Source: Bolinopsis microptera (taxonomy: Eukaryota > Ctenophora > Tentaculata > Lobata > Bolinopsidae). Taken from it: a stretch of DNA of 64,000 bases. Position numbers and translations under genes: made by a program. Below the pieces are notes generated by a model. That model ran no database searches. It worked only from the letters and a program-made list of their open reading frames with translations, and was not told the DNA's origin. Every line of letters begins with the position of its first letter. The first letter of the stretch is position 1. Shown in pieces: positions 24,901 to 39,900 of the stretch. Where the stretch lies: contig NC_087079.1 in assembly GCF_026151205.1 (NCBI RefSeq), positions 14,818,445 to 14,882,444 of the forward strand. Direction: 5' to 3'.

Positions 24901-27900
24901 TATGGGGATCCAAGGGTGTCCACAACGATGACTTACACCAAATTGAGCCCAAAGATGCTTATCTTATAATGTTTATGCAGTCATGTTCAGCTCTAGAGTT
25001 TGTAATGTGGTATTGATTGACACTGCAGTCTGCATGCAGGCACTGAAAATATGTCAATCTAATTGATAGAGGAAGTTGTAGCTGAGCTCTAATAAAAAAT
25101 ATATCAAGTTGGAAATTACTTACTACATTTACTACTTTTACTACTTTTATTATTAGACAACATTTCGTGAGATTCCTACCTTGTTTATCAGCTATTTTTG
25201 ACGTAGGTAAGCTATCAAATGTCTCCTCTAGTCTATGGAAGGACTGAGAGAAACCCCTTCATAAATTGTCACGTTGAGGAGTATTTAGGAACAATTTGAC
25301 TCTAGTCTATGGAGGGACTGCAAGGAAAACTCCTAGATGAATTGTCACGTTGAGGAGTATTTAGGAACAATTTAAATGTAAAACCTTTGAGGAATCAATT
25401 GCCTTAAGTTCAGCTATAAAAACCCAGATTACCTCTTAGCTTAGAACCCAAGAGTAGCACTTGCGGAATCCAGTTCCCTGATGCATTTCCTTCCTGGAGT
25501 TACTGGTACGTGAGGTGCTGTAGGGAGCATTGTAACTCAGTAGGGGGGGTTTCCAACATTCCGTGAACGAGTTTGCTCATTAATTTACTGAATTGAACTG
25601 TCCTGTTAACTTGTTATTAAATGATAAATGAGGTCCGTTGACAACAATGCATCATCACCGTTTACACCTTGAAGCTTACGAACACTTATTACTTATAGGA
25701 GTGACATTGCTCTCTAAATTAAATGCGAATCGCAAAGGCAGTCCGCTGATTTTTTTAAGCAACAAATCGGCTCCACGATTGACGTCTTGTTAAACAAGGC
25801 ATAACATTTAGGATTCTTTGACATGATAATTGAATCAAGAATTAGCCACAGAATGTTGTGCTATAATCTTGACCACATACCCGGAAAATCAATTTCCTGG
25901 AGCGGATCACAGTAGACCTGTGATTATAATAGACCGCTCAGGTCTGTCGGCGTAGGAACAGTGCCGAAATTAGAGGAGATGATATGTAAGGAATCAGATG
26001 TAATTGTAACTGCAGCTTACAGTTCCGGGATAAAACAAGCGTTGCCACTGATCCTCGTGCCAGTTTACGCAAAAATTCGAAAAAAGTACGGAATTAGTAC
26101 TCGAACTGGCTTCGTAAGATTAATTTTTCCTTGTGATCACTGAGATCACTACCAGTACTACTACTAGGGTCCTCACTTCAGGGCTTTAGATCCGAGACAA
26201 TATATTGCTCTCCTCTGATATGGACCATTCTCACTAATCAGCAGTAAAGTGTCGGTATTCCGAGCAGAATTACAGCATGCTTGCATTCCTGGATTCCAAG
26301 CAGTGAGAATTTGTTGTACGAGGTTGATATCAAGATTCTTAACATAACAAATACTTCCATTCCTCAGAAAAGTGCTGGGTTGATAAGAAGATATCCTCAA
26401 GACACAACCTAATGTTCCCGTCACCAAACGTGGTAGTTTCTGGAGCCATCGTCACGCTACATTGTGGTAGGCATTGGGCCTTCGACCACAGCGGGACCGT
26501 TACCAAAACAGTAAGTCTTACAGGGACTGTTACTAAAACACCCTAAAACAGTAAGTTTAACACAATCTTTGAGTATGGAATTCAAAAAGTATATCGCCCG
26601 AACTTGCAAATATATCATTCTGATATCCTTTGCCTTGGCTATTCAAACAACATTTTACCACAACTACAAACACAACCTCTCCCAGGCTAAATGTGGGGAG
26701 CCCCTCCCAACGTGCAGTGTCCGGTCCTGCCCGGACCCCTGTACAGCTGGTTACCTCTGCAACTCCTGTCAGTGTGTGGATATCAACGCTAGGTGCGATG
26801 GGGTGGAACATTGTGCTGACAACAGCGATGAAGCGGCCTGCCCTGCTCAAGGTTATTCTCTACCTTATCAGTGATAAGAAGTCATTAACATTAAGTGATA
26901 AGTTATTGTTTTATGTTAATGACTTCTTTCAATTATCTGGAAAACTCACAATTGGCTAAATTAAGTTCACGTAAATGCACATATCAGTATGAAGAAACAA
27001 CTCCTTGAGACTGATAGTTAGCACGAACCTTTGAAGTAAATCTGACTATTTTATCTATTTTTTATTAAAATATGTTATTTTACTTCCTAAATTGTTTACA
27101 AACTAAGATAGGCCAACTCTCCCCTCAGTGGATGCGCCCAGCTCTCTTCAGCTGTCCCGTGACGGTCTCACGTACGTTTCTGTCCCTCGCACGTGGTCCA
27201 GAACATCAGATATTGCTGTTTGTTTGTGGGCCCGACTGAAACTCTCCTCTTCCTTCTCCTCACTCGTCAGCTTCGAGCTAGCTGAATCTCACTCTCTTTG
27301 GATTCAACTCACCAGGTGAGATTTATTTTCAATTTCATTTTAAATAAAAGGCCAACAACGAGGTAAAGTTGATACCTCAGTTGGTTTTTTTATTTATTGT
27401 TTATTTATGTATTTGTTTTTATCCCGATCTACGCGATCTATCTTTATCCCGATCTACGCGTTGTTGGTTACTTCGTTCTAGCCAAGAGATACTAGAGTGT
27501 AAAGTGGTTGAATTTGATCTTGTTGGAATTCTTTCTTTAAATTTTATTAATTGTCTATTGAAGGAACATTGAAACAACAGAATACAGATTAAATCTAAAG
27601 AAATATTTAAGAACAGCTGTAGATCGCACTTTAAGAATGGGTTTTTTGTGGAAACCCATTTTAAACGTCCTCAAATTATCATTATAGAAGTGTCGACTCG
27701 TTGACAGTACCAAAAAACATTAAAAATTTTACACGGAAAACATTTCGCTCAGCTCAGAAAAGATAAAATCAATAAACTTCGAATAACATTTTCCAAAGTT
27801 ATAGCTGTTTCATAGCTTTATATTCAGCAATATTAATACCTCTTATTTAATTCGCCAATTTGACTTAATTGTTCAGTTTAACTTCTGGAATAGCTTTTCG

Positions 27901-30900
27901 AAACCAGACTATGATGTCTTAGAGGAGGTCTTCGTAGGATCTTCACCCTGATGAACTCTCTCAAACTGGGGATGGTAAGGTAGTACACGTAGATGTTAGA
28001 CATTATGTTAAGAGCGGTGAAAGGGGTGGCGAACCCCCAGAGCAAGCTTAAGTCAGCAGTCTTATCTATATATAAGTAGAGTGAAATGGACGAGATAGGA
28101 GTGACGGAGATGACATAGATGATAGCAGTGATCACCACAGTAGCAACACCTCGCAGCCTCGTTCTACCCCCACTCCTCTGTGCAACCCTCCTGGCCTTAC
28201 CAAGATAACAGAGGATAAGACTCGTGGTAATGATCATGATTATCACTGGGAGAAACAGAGTGATTCCGTTTAGGAAGTAAGCTAAATAGTTTACCGGCCA
28301 CAGAGTTCCTTGCATAATCACTTCGTACCCCACCGTCATTACAAGTATTCGGAAGGTTGCCGGTGAAATGTTCGCGAATAACCATATCAAGGCACATGTT
28401 ATATGAGCACTTTTAATGGTCCATCTTGGTATGTGAGCGGGATATTTTAGCATCAACAACTTGCTTGTGCTGAGAAGAGCGATTAGAATTGTGTTGGCTC
28501 CAAATATAACCTCATCCACATACCTTTGAATGTCCATCAGAGGGTCTTCTAAGACCCATCTGTTAGCGATCAAGGATGCTGCATTGGGTAAAACGAAAGA
28601 GAAGCATGAAATCAGGTCGGATACCGCGATATGCTGCATAATAGTGACAATGAACTTGTTTAGTCTTATACCATTGGGCTGTAATGAAGCAGCTAAGACG
28701 ATAGAATCTCCTATCAGAGATGAAATTAGGACGAACAAAAAATAAGCCACCAGCAAGTATCGGATTTTCACGTCTTCAGTCATAAATGATACCAGATAAG
28801 AAGTTGTACGAGGTACATCTGAGGTAGTGATAGAAGGCATTGAGTCAGAATATCACAAGCAGCAGGGACTAAACAATACAACGTCAAGTTAGGGCTGCCA
28901 GAGAGATCTTCAAACCTGGCTGATCATTGCTCCATAAATCCTGGAATTAAATATGTAAATTAAATACGTAAATTAAATTCGGTCTTAATTTTATAGTAAT
29001 TGTTGACTCGAGTAGGCTTAGAAAAGTTTTTAACATTATATTTACAATAAGTAAAATCATAAATTTTCTACAGAAATCGCAGGAAATAATCACTTGAGTA
29101 CCAAGAAATAAAGCTTTCAAAAGTAGAATTGCGGATAACTTACGAAGTTAAGCATGCGCGTCTTAGCCGTTTATAACAATTGATATAGTTTAGTTAAATC
29201 CCTCTTACGACACGAATAAAAGCAGAATATTCTAAAATTAAGCTACCAGTGGAGTATTTAATCCTAATTATCATATTTTATTCATTGAGGTGATGATTGA
29301 CAAGTGTGGACGCGAGAGAGACCTGAGCTTGATATCATCTCTCAACCCTTAATCGTGTAATTCTAAATTAAACCAAACTAAAATATGTTGTTGTGTATCG
29401 TACTCGTCGCAGTGTAGTACTTGATTTCTCACTTTAACCAAATTAAACTAAAATATGTCGTGTCCTTTATTGTATTAATAGTAGTAGCGCTGATATGATT
29501 TAGATTAAAAGAAGTAGAAAGTAGCAAGATAAGACAGGAGACCGATTACGCCTCACTCCACTGACGTATCAAATATAAATTGACTACACGTATCTTCTAA
29601 CTTGAAACAAAGAAGCTTCTAAAATATTTGAAACTAAATTCACTTTCTTAGCCCAAGTTCTGTCCTGTCCAGATTTACCATTTAGGGAAATCAAGTATAG
29701 TTATGCAAATAATAAATGGTGCAGAGTAGCTCCTTTGATCTTTTGATCTTTGGAGAAGTGCGACATTCTAACTTCTTAGTATGGCAGCTACCGTCATAAT
29801 TTCATAAGGGTAAAGGTAACGACCGAAGCGGCTATTACCAATCTTGAAACCGAATCAAGCCGGGGGTCCTTAATTCCAAAAGTAAAACTAAGGGGTGGTT
29901 GGTAGGGGGGCGGTCACGGGCCCTCTCGAAAACAAGTTCCACATACAAATCAGGGCGAACCCCACTTAGGCACCTAAGTCAAATAGAATAGAAACAAAAT
30001 CTGGTTTACCTAATTCCTGACTGAGCTGACACGGAACCAAAATTTCCTGATCTATTTTATATTCACCAAAATGAAATAACCTTATTGAATATTACATGTA
30101 TTCTCAAAATGAGCATTCTCAATTTGATAAACTTCAATGCATATGAATGAAATCAGGTTAATTAGATATTAAGTGATGTCTCATTAAAGTAGACAAATAA
30201 TGTCTTTACAAATGAAAATCGGTATCAACTGCAAACTAAAAGGTTGATCAATAGCAAGTTGATGAAATTCCGATTTAGAAATCCGACATGTATATGAGGT
30301 GAAATGAAGGTATACCGGAGCAAACCGGATATCGCTCTGGAATTCTGGCAGGTTCCTAGAAGACTTCATTATTGGGAAAATTTACAATGTTCGAGCCACC
30401 GATCAGAATTCTATTGCACCATGAAATTTGTAACCAGACGTTGCGTGGCATGACACGCCCACTGGACTGTCTGGGCCGTCTATTTGAAAAATAGTTGACG
30501 TCGCAACGTGAGACAAAACATTTTGCCGCATCAACGAAACTTTACCACTTCAACATAGACGTGCTACGTATCTGAGAGTGTCTAATTGCTGTAAGGTGTA
30601 AGACCTTACTTGCTCTCACTAAGATAATGTAGCAGGTAAAAGATAAAACCCAGTCATGCAATGAGCTGGCTTGAAGATCTGAGAGAAGAGCGGTATAACA
30701 TTAAGTCTTATACGAGGACTGGATTCCTCAGACATGTTACCCATATGAAGTTCATTATAATCTGTAAATTGTAAGTCATTAGAGGCGAGATTACAACGTG
30801 GGGAGGTCTGACAATTATTGCATAACCAGACCAAGACAGTGGCGTAACAAAGGGCCTGTAGACCAAGCTATGCGGGAGGGGAGGGGGGGGGGCATCAGAG

Positions 30901-33900
30901 GGCGGCGATTTTCGCGAATTGTAGGTCTTTTTTTAACGAAACATGATACGATTTGCAGAAACACAAACAACTTAACGGTCGACTCGAAACAATATTTTGA
31001 GGTACGAAAAGGTTCGGAAGGGGGCACCAAAAAGCTGTGGGTGGGGGGGGGGGGGGGGGGCACAAAAACGACCTGACCTTTTTCTTTTTTTTTCAAGGAT
31101 CTAAGGAAATTTGTGCCAATCCCCCCTCCGGCCTCCTTAATTAACCGTTATCAAGAACCAACCACCTCCCCCTCCTGGCAGCAATATTACGTAATCACTT
31201 ATCAAGGCCTGACCCCATCGATTACGTAATATGCGAACGACTCCTAATGTTGTTCATGAAATTAAACTTTGTGGCTGCCCTATGATTTATTGATAAGTAA
31301 GTACAAATCTTATGAATATCATGGTGTGCAGCAGTAAACAAATCATGGAAGATGAAGGGGTCCATATCATGACACCGTATAATAAAATATGTATAACCAT
31401 TTTGTCTAAATTATTGAATATTCATTCGAGTTGCAAAATTTTATAATTCAATTCAATTCTTAGACTAATCTTTCGTAAAGTGGTGGGAGGGGGTATTATA
31501 ATAGTATAATGAATGACGAAAATGCTATGCCAATATATGGGTATATAATATATACGCTATGGGTATATAATATATACCGTAATATGATAATAAATTAAAG
31601 TTTAATTAAGCTACAAATTTTACTCAGCAGTGTTTAATCTAGACAACCCAGAAATGTTCTGGAATATTAATAGGAATGAGACAAACATTGTATAACATAG
31701 GATACAACGCACTAATCTTGTGGGAGATGGCACCAACTATAGTAACAACAGTAAATAGAGAACAAGTGCATGTGACTAAAATTACTCCCAACTCAACTGA
31801 TATACGTACTCACTACTCAAGTTCGACACGCACTCTAGTTCGACACGTACTGTAGTTCGACAAACCCTAAGGTTCGACAAGAAAACTTCGACTGCGTCGA
31901 ACTAGAGTTTTGAAATCTCCGATCTCAATTCTCAAGCAACGATCCTTTACGAGCTTGAAATGTATTCGTTTGTATGATTTCCACTTGTTTCATGCTGTTC
32001 AGCTATGTGTATAATAATCCATATCTATGAACATCTAATTGACCTCAGACTCAATTGTTAGTTAGCAGAATTGTAGACTTAGCGGAGAGATAAAAGACTA
32101 TCGTGGTAACTCGTACTCCGTTTTATAGATCTAGATTGTTGAGTACGCTATATAAATATGTATCTACCACATATGACATAGGGCACATACCACACTTTAT
32201 ATTAAAACTATACTAAAAGGTTCTGGAATTGCTAACCGCTGGTTGCTAGATATCAGAAAATTGTTTTATCTGCCATTGAACCCTGTGATCCTATGATGAG
32301 GACCCGGCGGTCGGCAATAGCCGTTGGATCACATGCAGAAACTATTTGCCGAACTAGAGTACGCTACCTGGACTCTAGTTCGACACGTACCGAAGTTCGA
32401 CAGGGGCCGTGATATCTGGCGAACTTAAGTTGTCGATCTATAGTGCGTGTCGAACTAGAGTACGTAAATCAACTCAACTAGCCAGCAGCAATGCAACATC
32501 TCTATAGAGCTGTAGCTTTATAATCAAAGACGAGAGGAGCTAATAAGCAAATATTATTCAAGTTTATTAGTCATCCTATTCTCCTCCAGTTTCAGATCGA
32601 AAAATATCACGTTTTCATTGTCAACAACATCGAAAACGTGTGTTACGATACATTTATGTTTCGTTTAATGTCACTAAAATTATCGCAGAAAAAGTGAAGG
32701 AACATAAATTCGAAGAGTAAATAATTATCTGCACTATCACAATGCTGGCAAGCATGACCGTGCCTCTTATATTCACAATACTTATTACCCCCTTTACTTA
32801 TATTTACCCCCTTTACTTTTATACCCCTTTATTGTTTTTCAGGCATTAAGACTCATCGAAAGTAGTTCAGCAGGTATATTTAAGTTCAAATCATTCTAAT
32901 TCAATGTTAAAGATGACAGGAACAAGAAATAGTTATGTGGAGGTTTTTAAGAAATTTGCGCAAAATACGCGCCAGCGTGTTATAAATTCGGTAAAAAACC
33001 CAAAATCGCCATATTCAGGTGCCTTAAAACCATGTTAAAATTGAGCTAGCTCAATTTGGGAAAGCTCATGTTTCTGACGCTGTATAAACGCGACAAAGGT
33101 GCACGTGCATTTTGCAGAAAAGATGCTGCACGTGCAAAACAAGCGCTGCACGTGCAACCTATACAAGCTATAAAACTACGAGCCACAAGTGCTCTGAAGA
33201 TTACTCAGCCCATCCCTGTCTGAGGATAATCCATAACATCAGTAACAAAGAGATTTAAACATTCGTCTATAACATTTAAAAGTTATTGAGTTTAACCGCT
33301 GATGTTTGGTTATCACTTATTATCAAGTCCTGGTCGGTAATATTGTAATATAAAGGTAATCAGTGTAAAAGGGAACCGCATTAGAATTTAACATTGACGA
33401 ATAATGAATATCACTACCGAGCACTCTTACCATAGCTAGTCTAATAATTAAATCAGACATTTGACCTCTATCATCACTGCAACAAGTTAAAACATTGTTG
33501 CTTGACTAGTCCAGAACAGTATAATACCCACCGCGCCAAGAAATAAGAATCATATAAAAATTATTTGACTGTCTGGTCTCGAGACACCTCCGAACGTTAC
33601 AAAATAGTCGCTGTTAACAGCAACTAATATACCACCAATTAAGGAACAATCAGACTGAGAATTACTGGTTCCCAGACCTAATTTTTATGTGAAATTTTTT
33701 TAGAGAACAGTTTAGGAGAAGGTACAAAACTTCTGCAATTGAGGGCGTTATGCTGTTATTGACCATGGGTGATGGGTATATGCACAGGATGACCAAGGCT
33801 CGACCGAAATCCTGGTCCCGGTCAAAATCCCGGTCCCGGTCAAAATTTGGCATTTTAGCCGGGACCAAACTGGGATTTTCTCTAAATCATTGCTTATTTT

Positions 33901-36900
33901 TGTCAATCTATTATGATTCATGATGCATAGTTCGCAACCAACAATAAGTTGTTACGTAACAAAATGCAATTTAGAAACTAAATATAAATCACACAGGCAT
34001 TCCTGACGCATACCTGACATTGCTAATCAGTAATCTGCAACTGATAAAATTCTAAAAGAATGCAATACAAAGCTTTTTAGATGCTGTTATCATTACTGAT
34101 TGCACAGTAAAAGCTGATGACATAGTATAATATCTAAGGTCACGCGGTATGAAAAACAAATGTTTTATTGGTTGAGCAGTTATCTCAATAAGTAGATTGT
34201 GCGTAATAGATAAAGTGTCGCACTGATAGACCACAATGGCTACTGATCACTGCTCAGATTGTTATAGATACGGATAACCAAATACCATGATGAGTATGTT
34301 TTACGCTAAAATCAAAATGGGGAATATTATGGAAATCTAATATACTAATGAACCAAGTTGTTGACATAGCATACTGTTTAAATACACCTGACACCATTAT
34401 TAATCTATCACCCCAAGGTTTGACTGTTGAATCACCTCCAGGGATCCATTATGATAAAATTTGCCTCTATAATATAAATACGAAGTTTCTGAATATTTTG
34501 ATGTTCAGCCTGAGCTTCCAATGAAAATTCGTAACGTAAAAGTGTGTCCAGCCATTCAGGAAGTTATATTTGCAACATTTTCTATATAATATAGTCAGCT
34601 TGGAAATGTAATTTCTAATATGTAATGATAAACCTTGTTATTAATAATATTGACCTTATTATAGACATTTTTTCTGGATTTGTCAAATATTTGATTCGGC
34701 TGATAGACGGCTTTGCAAAGTGATTTATCAGATATGTGCAAAGTGATTTATCAGATATGTGCAAAGTGATTTATCAGATATGTGCAAAGTGATTTATCAG
34801 ATATTTGCAAAGTGATTTAATACTTTCAACACTTCTTAAAATAAATAATTTGATAATATGAGTATGACGTAAAAATGTCGAAACGTTATTCAGCTATTTA
34901 TTTCCATTAGAATCTGTCTTCACTGAGTCTATTCAGAAACAACCATAAATTTGAATGAAAGATATTATACAGAAACCAACTAGTTTCACAAAACCAATAC
35001 ATGTTTTCTGACGAACGCGCTTTCAAATAACAGTTTGTTGCTCGTATATTAAGATGCAGTGAAACTATCGGACCACGATGCATGGGGACTTGCCACCCCA
35101 TGGCAACATTAAAACATATCGGCTCTGTTACATCGTTTCCTCAAATTATTTGTGTTGAAAGTATTAAAAAGTATTAAATATAACACCTACTCCGGCTCTT
35201 TGCAGTTTTGAAGCACTTTAAGAATAGAAATTAGAAAAAACTACCGGGACTGAAGTTATAGATTAGATTTTAAGATCTATTGTATAATTTTATACGTCAG
35301 ATCACGAAGTTCAAAAGTTTCCGGTCTAAAATTGAACTATCGTACAAAACCAATGTGTCAAAGTTAGTATATCGTATCATATCGTATCGTTCATTAATAT
35401 TAAAAGTCTTTTTAAAAAATAGTTTAAAACGTGAAAATATGACGGGGAAAGGAAAACATTCGCACTTAACCGAATGTGTCTCAAATTATTGTTGAGTTTA
35501 TTTGTACCTTTCATCAAGACGTTTAGCTAATGTAATGTTAGTGGTCAGTAAATACACCGTGACTAAATTGTAAGGAACGGTAGATAAAAGAAGCTATTAC
35601 ACAGGATAAAACGGTCGATTTGGGGCCATTGATCTTGTCACGGTGTAATGTTATAATTTCATTATAACATGATAAGCTAGTAATTAGCGTATCATCCGTT
35701 AACTTTGATACAAAGGTTTGCTGAGTTCCCTTTGATATGCTGCATATGAAAATTAGTCGTTTATTCAATGAAACAAGATTTAACATTGTTAGGGAAAATA
35801 GTCAGAATCTTGAACAATATATAAATTATAAGGTGATGAATTTGATTAAATCAGAAATTTCATAAATTTTTGAAGGTAAAAAATAAATTGGCCCAAACAT
35901 TTCTACCCGAAAACAGAAAATACCTCAAAGATATTAGTAATGCGAAACCTAAGATTCAAAATATAAAAAACAGTAAGAAAATAATTTTCCTAAAAAGTTT
36001 AACCCAAAAAAAGGAACTAAAGTATCTTGAATCTTGATAATATCGACCTGAAAGAAAAACTTCAAAAAATCGGAGTTTAAGATGAATCACGTGATTCCCA
36101 AAGTTCATTCTAATTTCCACCGTATGAGCTTTGTTTCACCTCAGCCTTTTAATTGTCCTACCTTATCTTGGGTGATGTATTTAAACTCTTAGATCTTCTC
36201 CTTTAAACCACTCCTCTTTCATTTCAATGTATTTGGAGACAACACGCTTTCTCAAACATCTATAAAAGGTATCACCGGTCCTTCTGCTATCTTTGCTAGT
36301 CACGTGAAGTATTTCCAAGACAACCGCTATGAGAGAAATCATAATACCGACACCCAACATGAGAAAAAGGCCAGATAGCACCTGAATATCAAACCTAGTA
36401 GAATCCTGGGAGTCTTTGCAAAAAGACTTGCCATCAGCTGAATACCAATTCTCTATCGTTGATGTTAGCCATCCTTCTGAACGGTACTGTAAAAACTTCT
36501 TGTTGATTATTGGTGCAAAAGGGGAGTTGGCTCGCATTGCAACTGCCCAGTGGTTTATGAACTTCCCTGTCTTGATAATTGTTTTATTACAATCGTCTTT
36601 TAGGTTGAATTCTAGGACAGATGACTCGTCAATGAAGACGAACCCACCTTCTTTTACAATTCCTATCCCTTCATCCAAACGTTCAAATTTCCTTGCCTTC
36701 CGTGCTACTTCATTGTACTTTTTGTTCAGATGATCAGCCATCATACTGCCCATATTTCCTATCCGCCAACAGGCCCCAGGAGTAATCTCTCTGAGTCAGC
36801 AAGTCTTCTAGACTGTAGATATTTGCACCTGACCAGTTCATGGTCAGGTGAGCTGTCAGATTGGCTGTGTACATTGAAGTTAGTATCATAACGAAGAACC

Positions 36901-39900
36901 ACCAAGTGAAGAGAAGGAATCTTCCGGAGGGCGCCGTAGGTAGTTTATCTGTTCCTTGTAGGACAAAGCCTGAAATAAACTGATTTTTTAAATAAGTTTA
37001 AAGTTACTCCTTGCAGGTGACTTTTATATGATCTATTTATAGGTATTATATACAATATACATGTACGATATTGATGCAATTATTGATTACAAATCTGAAC
37101 ATACTTGATGTTATAAAAGATGATAATGAAAATGGCTCTTTACCTATACTATGGTATCCCATACTAAGCGGGCTAAAAATAATATTATTTAGATTCTTGT
37201 AAAACTTAGCTGGGGGTATAGGTATTTATGTATATTTATGAGGTTGCCCCCCCCCCCCCCCCCCCCCCCTTGTTACCTGTTCCTACCAGCCATGTTGTTA
37301 CCTGTTCCTATCAGCCATGTTGAATTACTTAAGTCGAGGGTATTTCCATGATCAAAAACTTCGTCAACCAAGCAATCGTGTGTCTTTGTATCTGCAAATC
37401 GACACATCCTTTCAGCTTTCACTTTCCTTCTAAGAAAGCATTGCTCGCAAGAACATACCTGCATTGAATGGATCTTCTTCCCGAAGTCTCCCAATGGAGA
37501 AAATTTACTTAGAAAGTTGGTCAACAAGGTAATTAGTACAACCAGTCCTATGATGGATACCCAAACTGATTGATGGAAGGGTTCTAGAAAGAAAAACATG
37601 TTTGAAGAACTCCGTGTTGATTTTGGGTAAACAGCCATTGCGAGTTGGTCTTCAAAGAAAGGAGATGAGAAGTCGATGACTTGAGAACGCGCAGCATTTA
37701 TAGCAAGAGCTGTCGTTAGGTCAATTCTTGACTCGATGATGTCTTTAACCATTCCATTCCAAGCTCCTGTGTCCTTTTGGAAGGCACCATATTTGTTCTT
37801 ATGAGGTCGTACATACTCATAGGTGAAATTCAGATCCTTTGAAAGTCGTTCGATTATGTCTGTACACCACCCGTACCAGCAGTCAGGGTCAGAAAACTGG
37901 TTTTCAGTGCAGCTATCACTCATCATGGCAATTGGTGGCTCATGAATTGTACCAACTCTGAGATGATAGCCGGTTAGACTACTACCGAAACCACTAGGTG
38001 AAGTGTAGTGTGGGCCTACGAAGACAATATCTTTTCTTTCTTCCCACGGTGTTAAACTGTTGTCTGGAGCAACCAGTCCTACGGTTTCTTGCCAACTCCC
38101 TACTTTCACAAAGGCCCTAAAATTGAAATTCATGACATCGTAAGTGGGATTTGCAATCCCGTTGGGAAGGCTCATTATTTCATCAAAAACTTCTATTCCC
38201 CCAAGCCAAGCATCACTCGAATCGCAGGTTTGAGAGGGCTCACTGTCCCAACTACCCTTTAAGTCCATCTTACTTAGTGCCCGGTGAACTAACTTTATTC
38301 CGTCTGAAACTTTAACAGACGATAAACGGAAATCAGAAGGATCACCTCCTGCAGAAACATAAGCAGCTTTGGTATCATTGTAGCTCTCCGAATCTTTACC
38401 ATAATTGGGCAATGTCGCTAGGTACCCACTATACATACCATCCTCGTTAGTTGTTACCTCAAGCTGGGCTGCAACACCGTCCGTGGCGATCCAAACAAAT
38501 CCCTCCTCCATCAACCCCATTTTATGTGCCTCCCTGAAATATTTGTAAGTTAATTTACAAATTACTTGTCAGATTTGAGGATAGAACATAATTCCTACTT
38601 AGCAAATTACGTTATGTAATGACTTTACGACTTTACGAGATTGGCAGGATAATGGTCAAAATTGGGACAATCCAATTATAATTTACTAAACCTGACGATG
38701 GTATCTGCGAATCTGGTACCACAGTTTAGAACGATAACTTTTTCCAGTGAGTCTTTGATCAGCGTAAGTTCTTTAGTGAACATATCCACGTTAATGTCGG
38801 CTACGTCAAGTGCAGCATTAAAATACTGAACGGTATTCGTTTTGAATTTGCCACTCTGCGAAGCTAGATGCTGCAATTGTACTACCCCGTCAATACCGTA
38901 GTCATCGGCCGAGGCAAGGATTGAAAACTGGTGCCATTTGTACGTCTTCAGCAAGTCAAATACAGCTTGACTTTGATAGATATCTGAGGGTGAAAGTCGA
39001 ACTATATCAACTTTTCCACTGCCTGCAGATTCCAGAAATGGATTCGTAGCTGTACCAGAAATAATAGGGATGTTAAACTGGCTAGCTATGTTAACTTGTA
39101 CCTTTGTCAAAGTGGAACCTGACGCAGAAAGTATTGCTACAACGTTTCGTTCCAGCAGTGAGCAGATACTCTGCATAATACTGAGATAAGTTGGTTCATA
39201 AGACACTTCCTGGAGATGAACAGTAGTGCTGGATTGGTCTAGCTGTGTCACAGTGAAAGCGGAGAGTCTCCTGATGGCAGCTGATGTTTCCGGACTGGCA
39301 GCGTTTAGGAGTAGGCCGACTTCATAGCCATGAAACATGGACACAGCCTGCATCGCTAACATAAGTAGAGATTGTCGCAACATCCTATCGATGATTGAAT
39401 GATGTATCGTCAAGAGAACTGTTGAGATGATGGTCGACAAAGAAAATATTGATGGATTCGGCCTTATCTCATCGATAATAAATGCTCTCAAGAATCTTAA
39501 AGCTATAACTGGTCCAAAGGGAGATGTTTGTAAATGATTAAATAGTCTCATTATCGAAGATTCTGGTTAACTTATTATTAATTTCTAATATCATCCAAAT
39601 ATCAATCATAGGATCCATTCTTAATGGTGAATTTATTGCCAGTGCTTATTATAATACTTAAAGGCACCACTTCAAAATATACTAGAACATAACCTATAAA
39701 ATCTGCTTATTAAAAAGTTATTACTGTCATCAAATAAGATCCAGCGATTTCTTCGCAACTTTTAATATACATAGAATAAAATAATCGATATCCTAATTCA
39801 TGATATAATATATAATATCATAATTGATTACTTATCAGTTATAGATTATCGACCCACGTACCTTATAGCTAGGTTCTTATGGTATTCACAGAGCCAGAAA

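Larger units (their letters stand above)
22930..26367 (+). other. Large intron of the adhesion GPCR, repeat-bearing
   Basis: A 3.4-kb intron between the GCC2/GCC3 and Sushi-like exons. It contains a GC hairpin (23291-23305), an inverted-repeat element (23641-24474) and a two-copy direct repeat (about 25229-25378). No exon fits in phase inside it. Confidence 0.6.

Noticed and set aside
30798-31096. Overlapping plus and minus ORFs of about 92 codons near 31 kb
   Set aside because: They depend on G/C homopolymer runs and give Gly- or Pro-runs, with no domain or splice support.
33100-33165. Three GCACGTGC motifs in a row as an enhancer
   Set aside because: They lie just beyond a copy of an interspersed repeat family and may be repeat-derived. 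No independent support.
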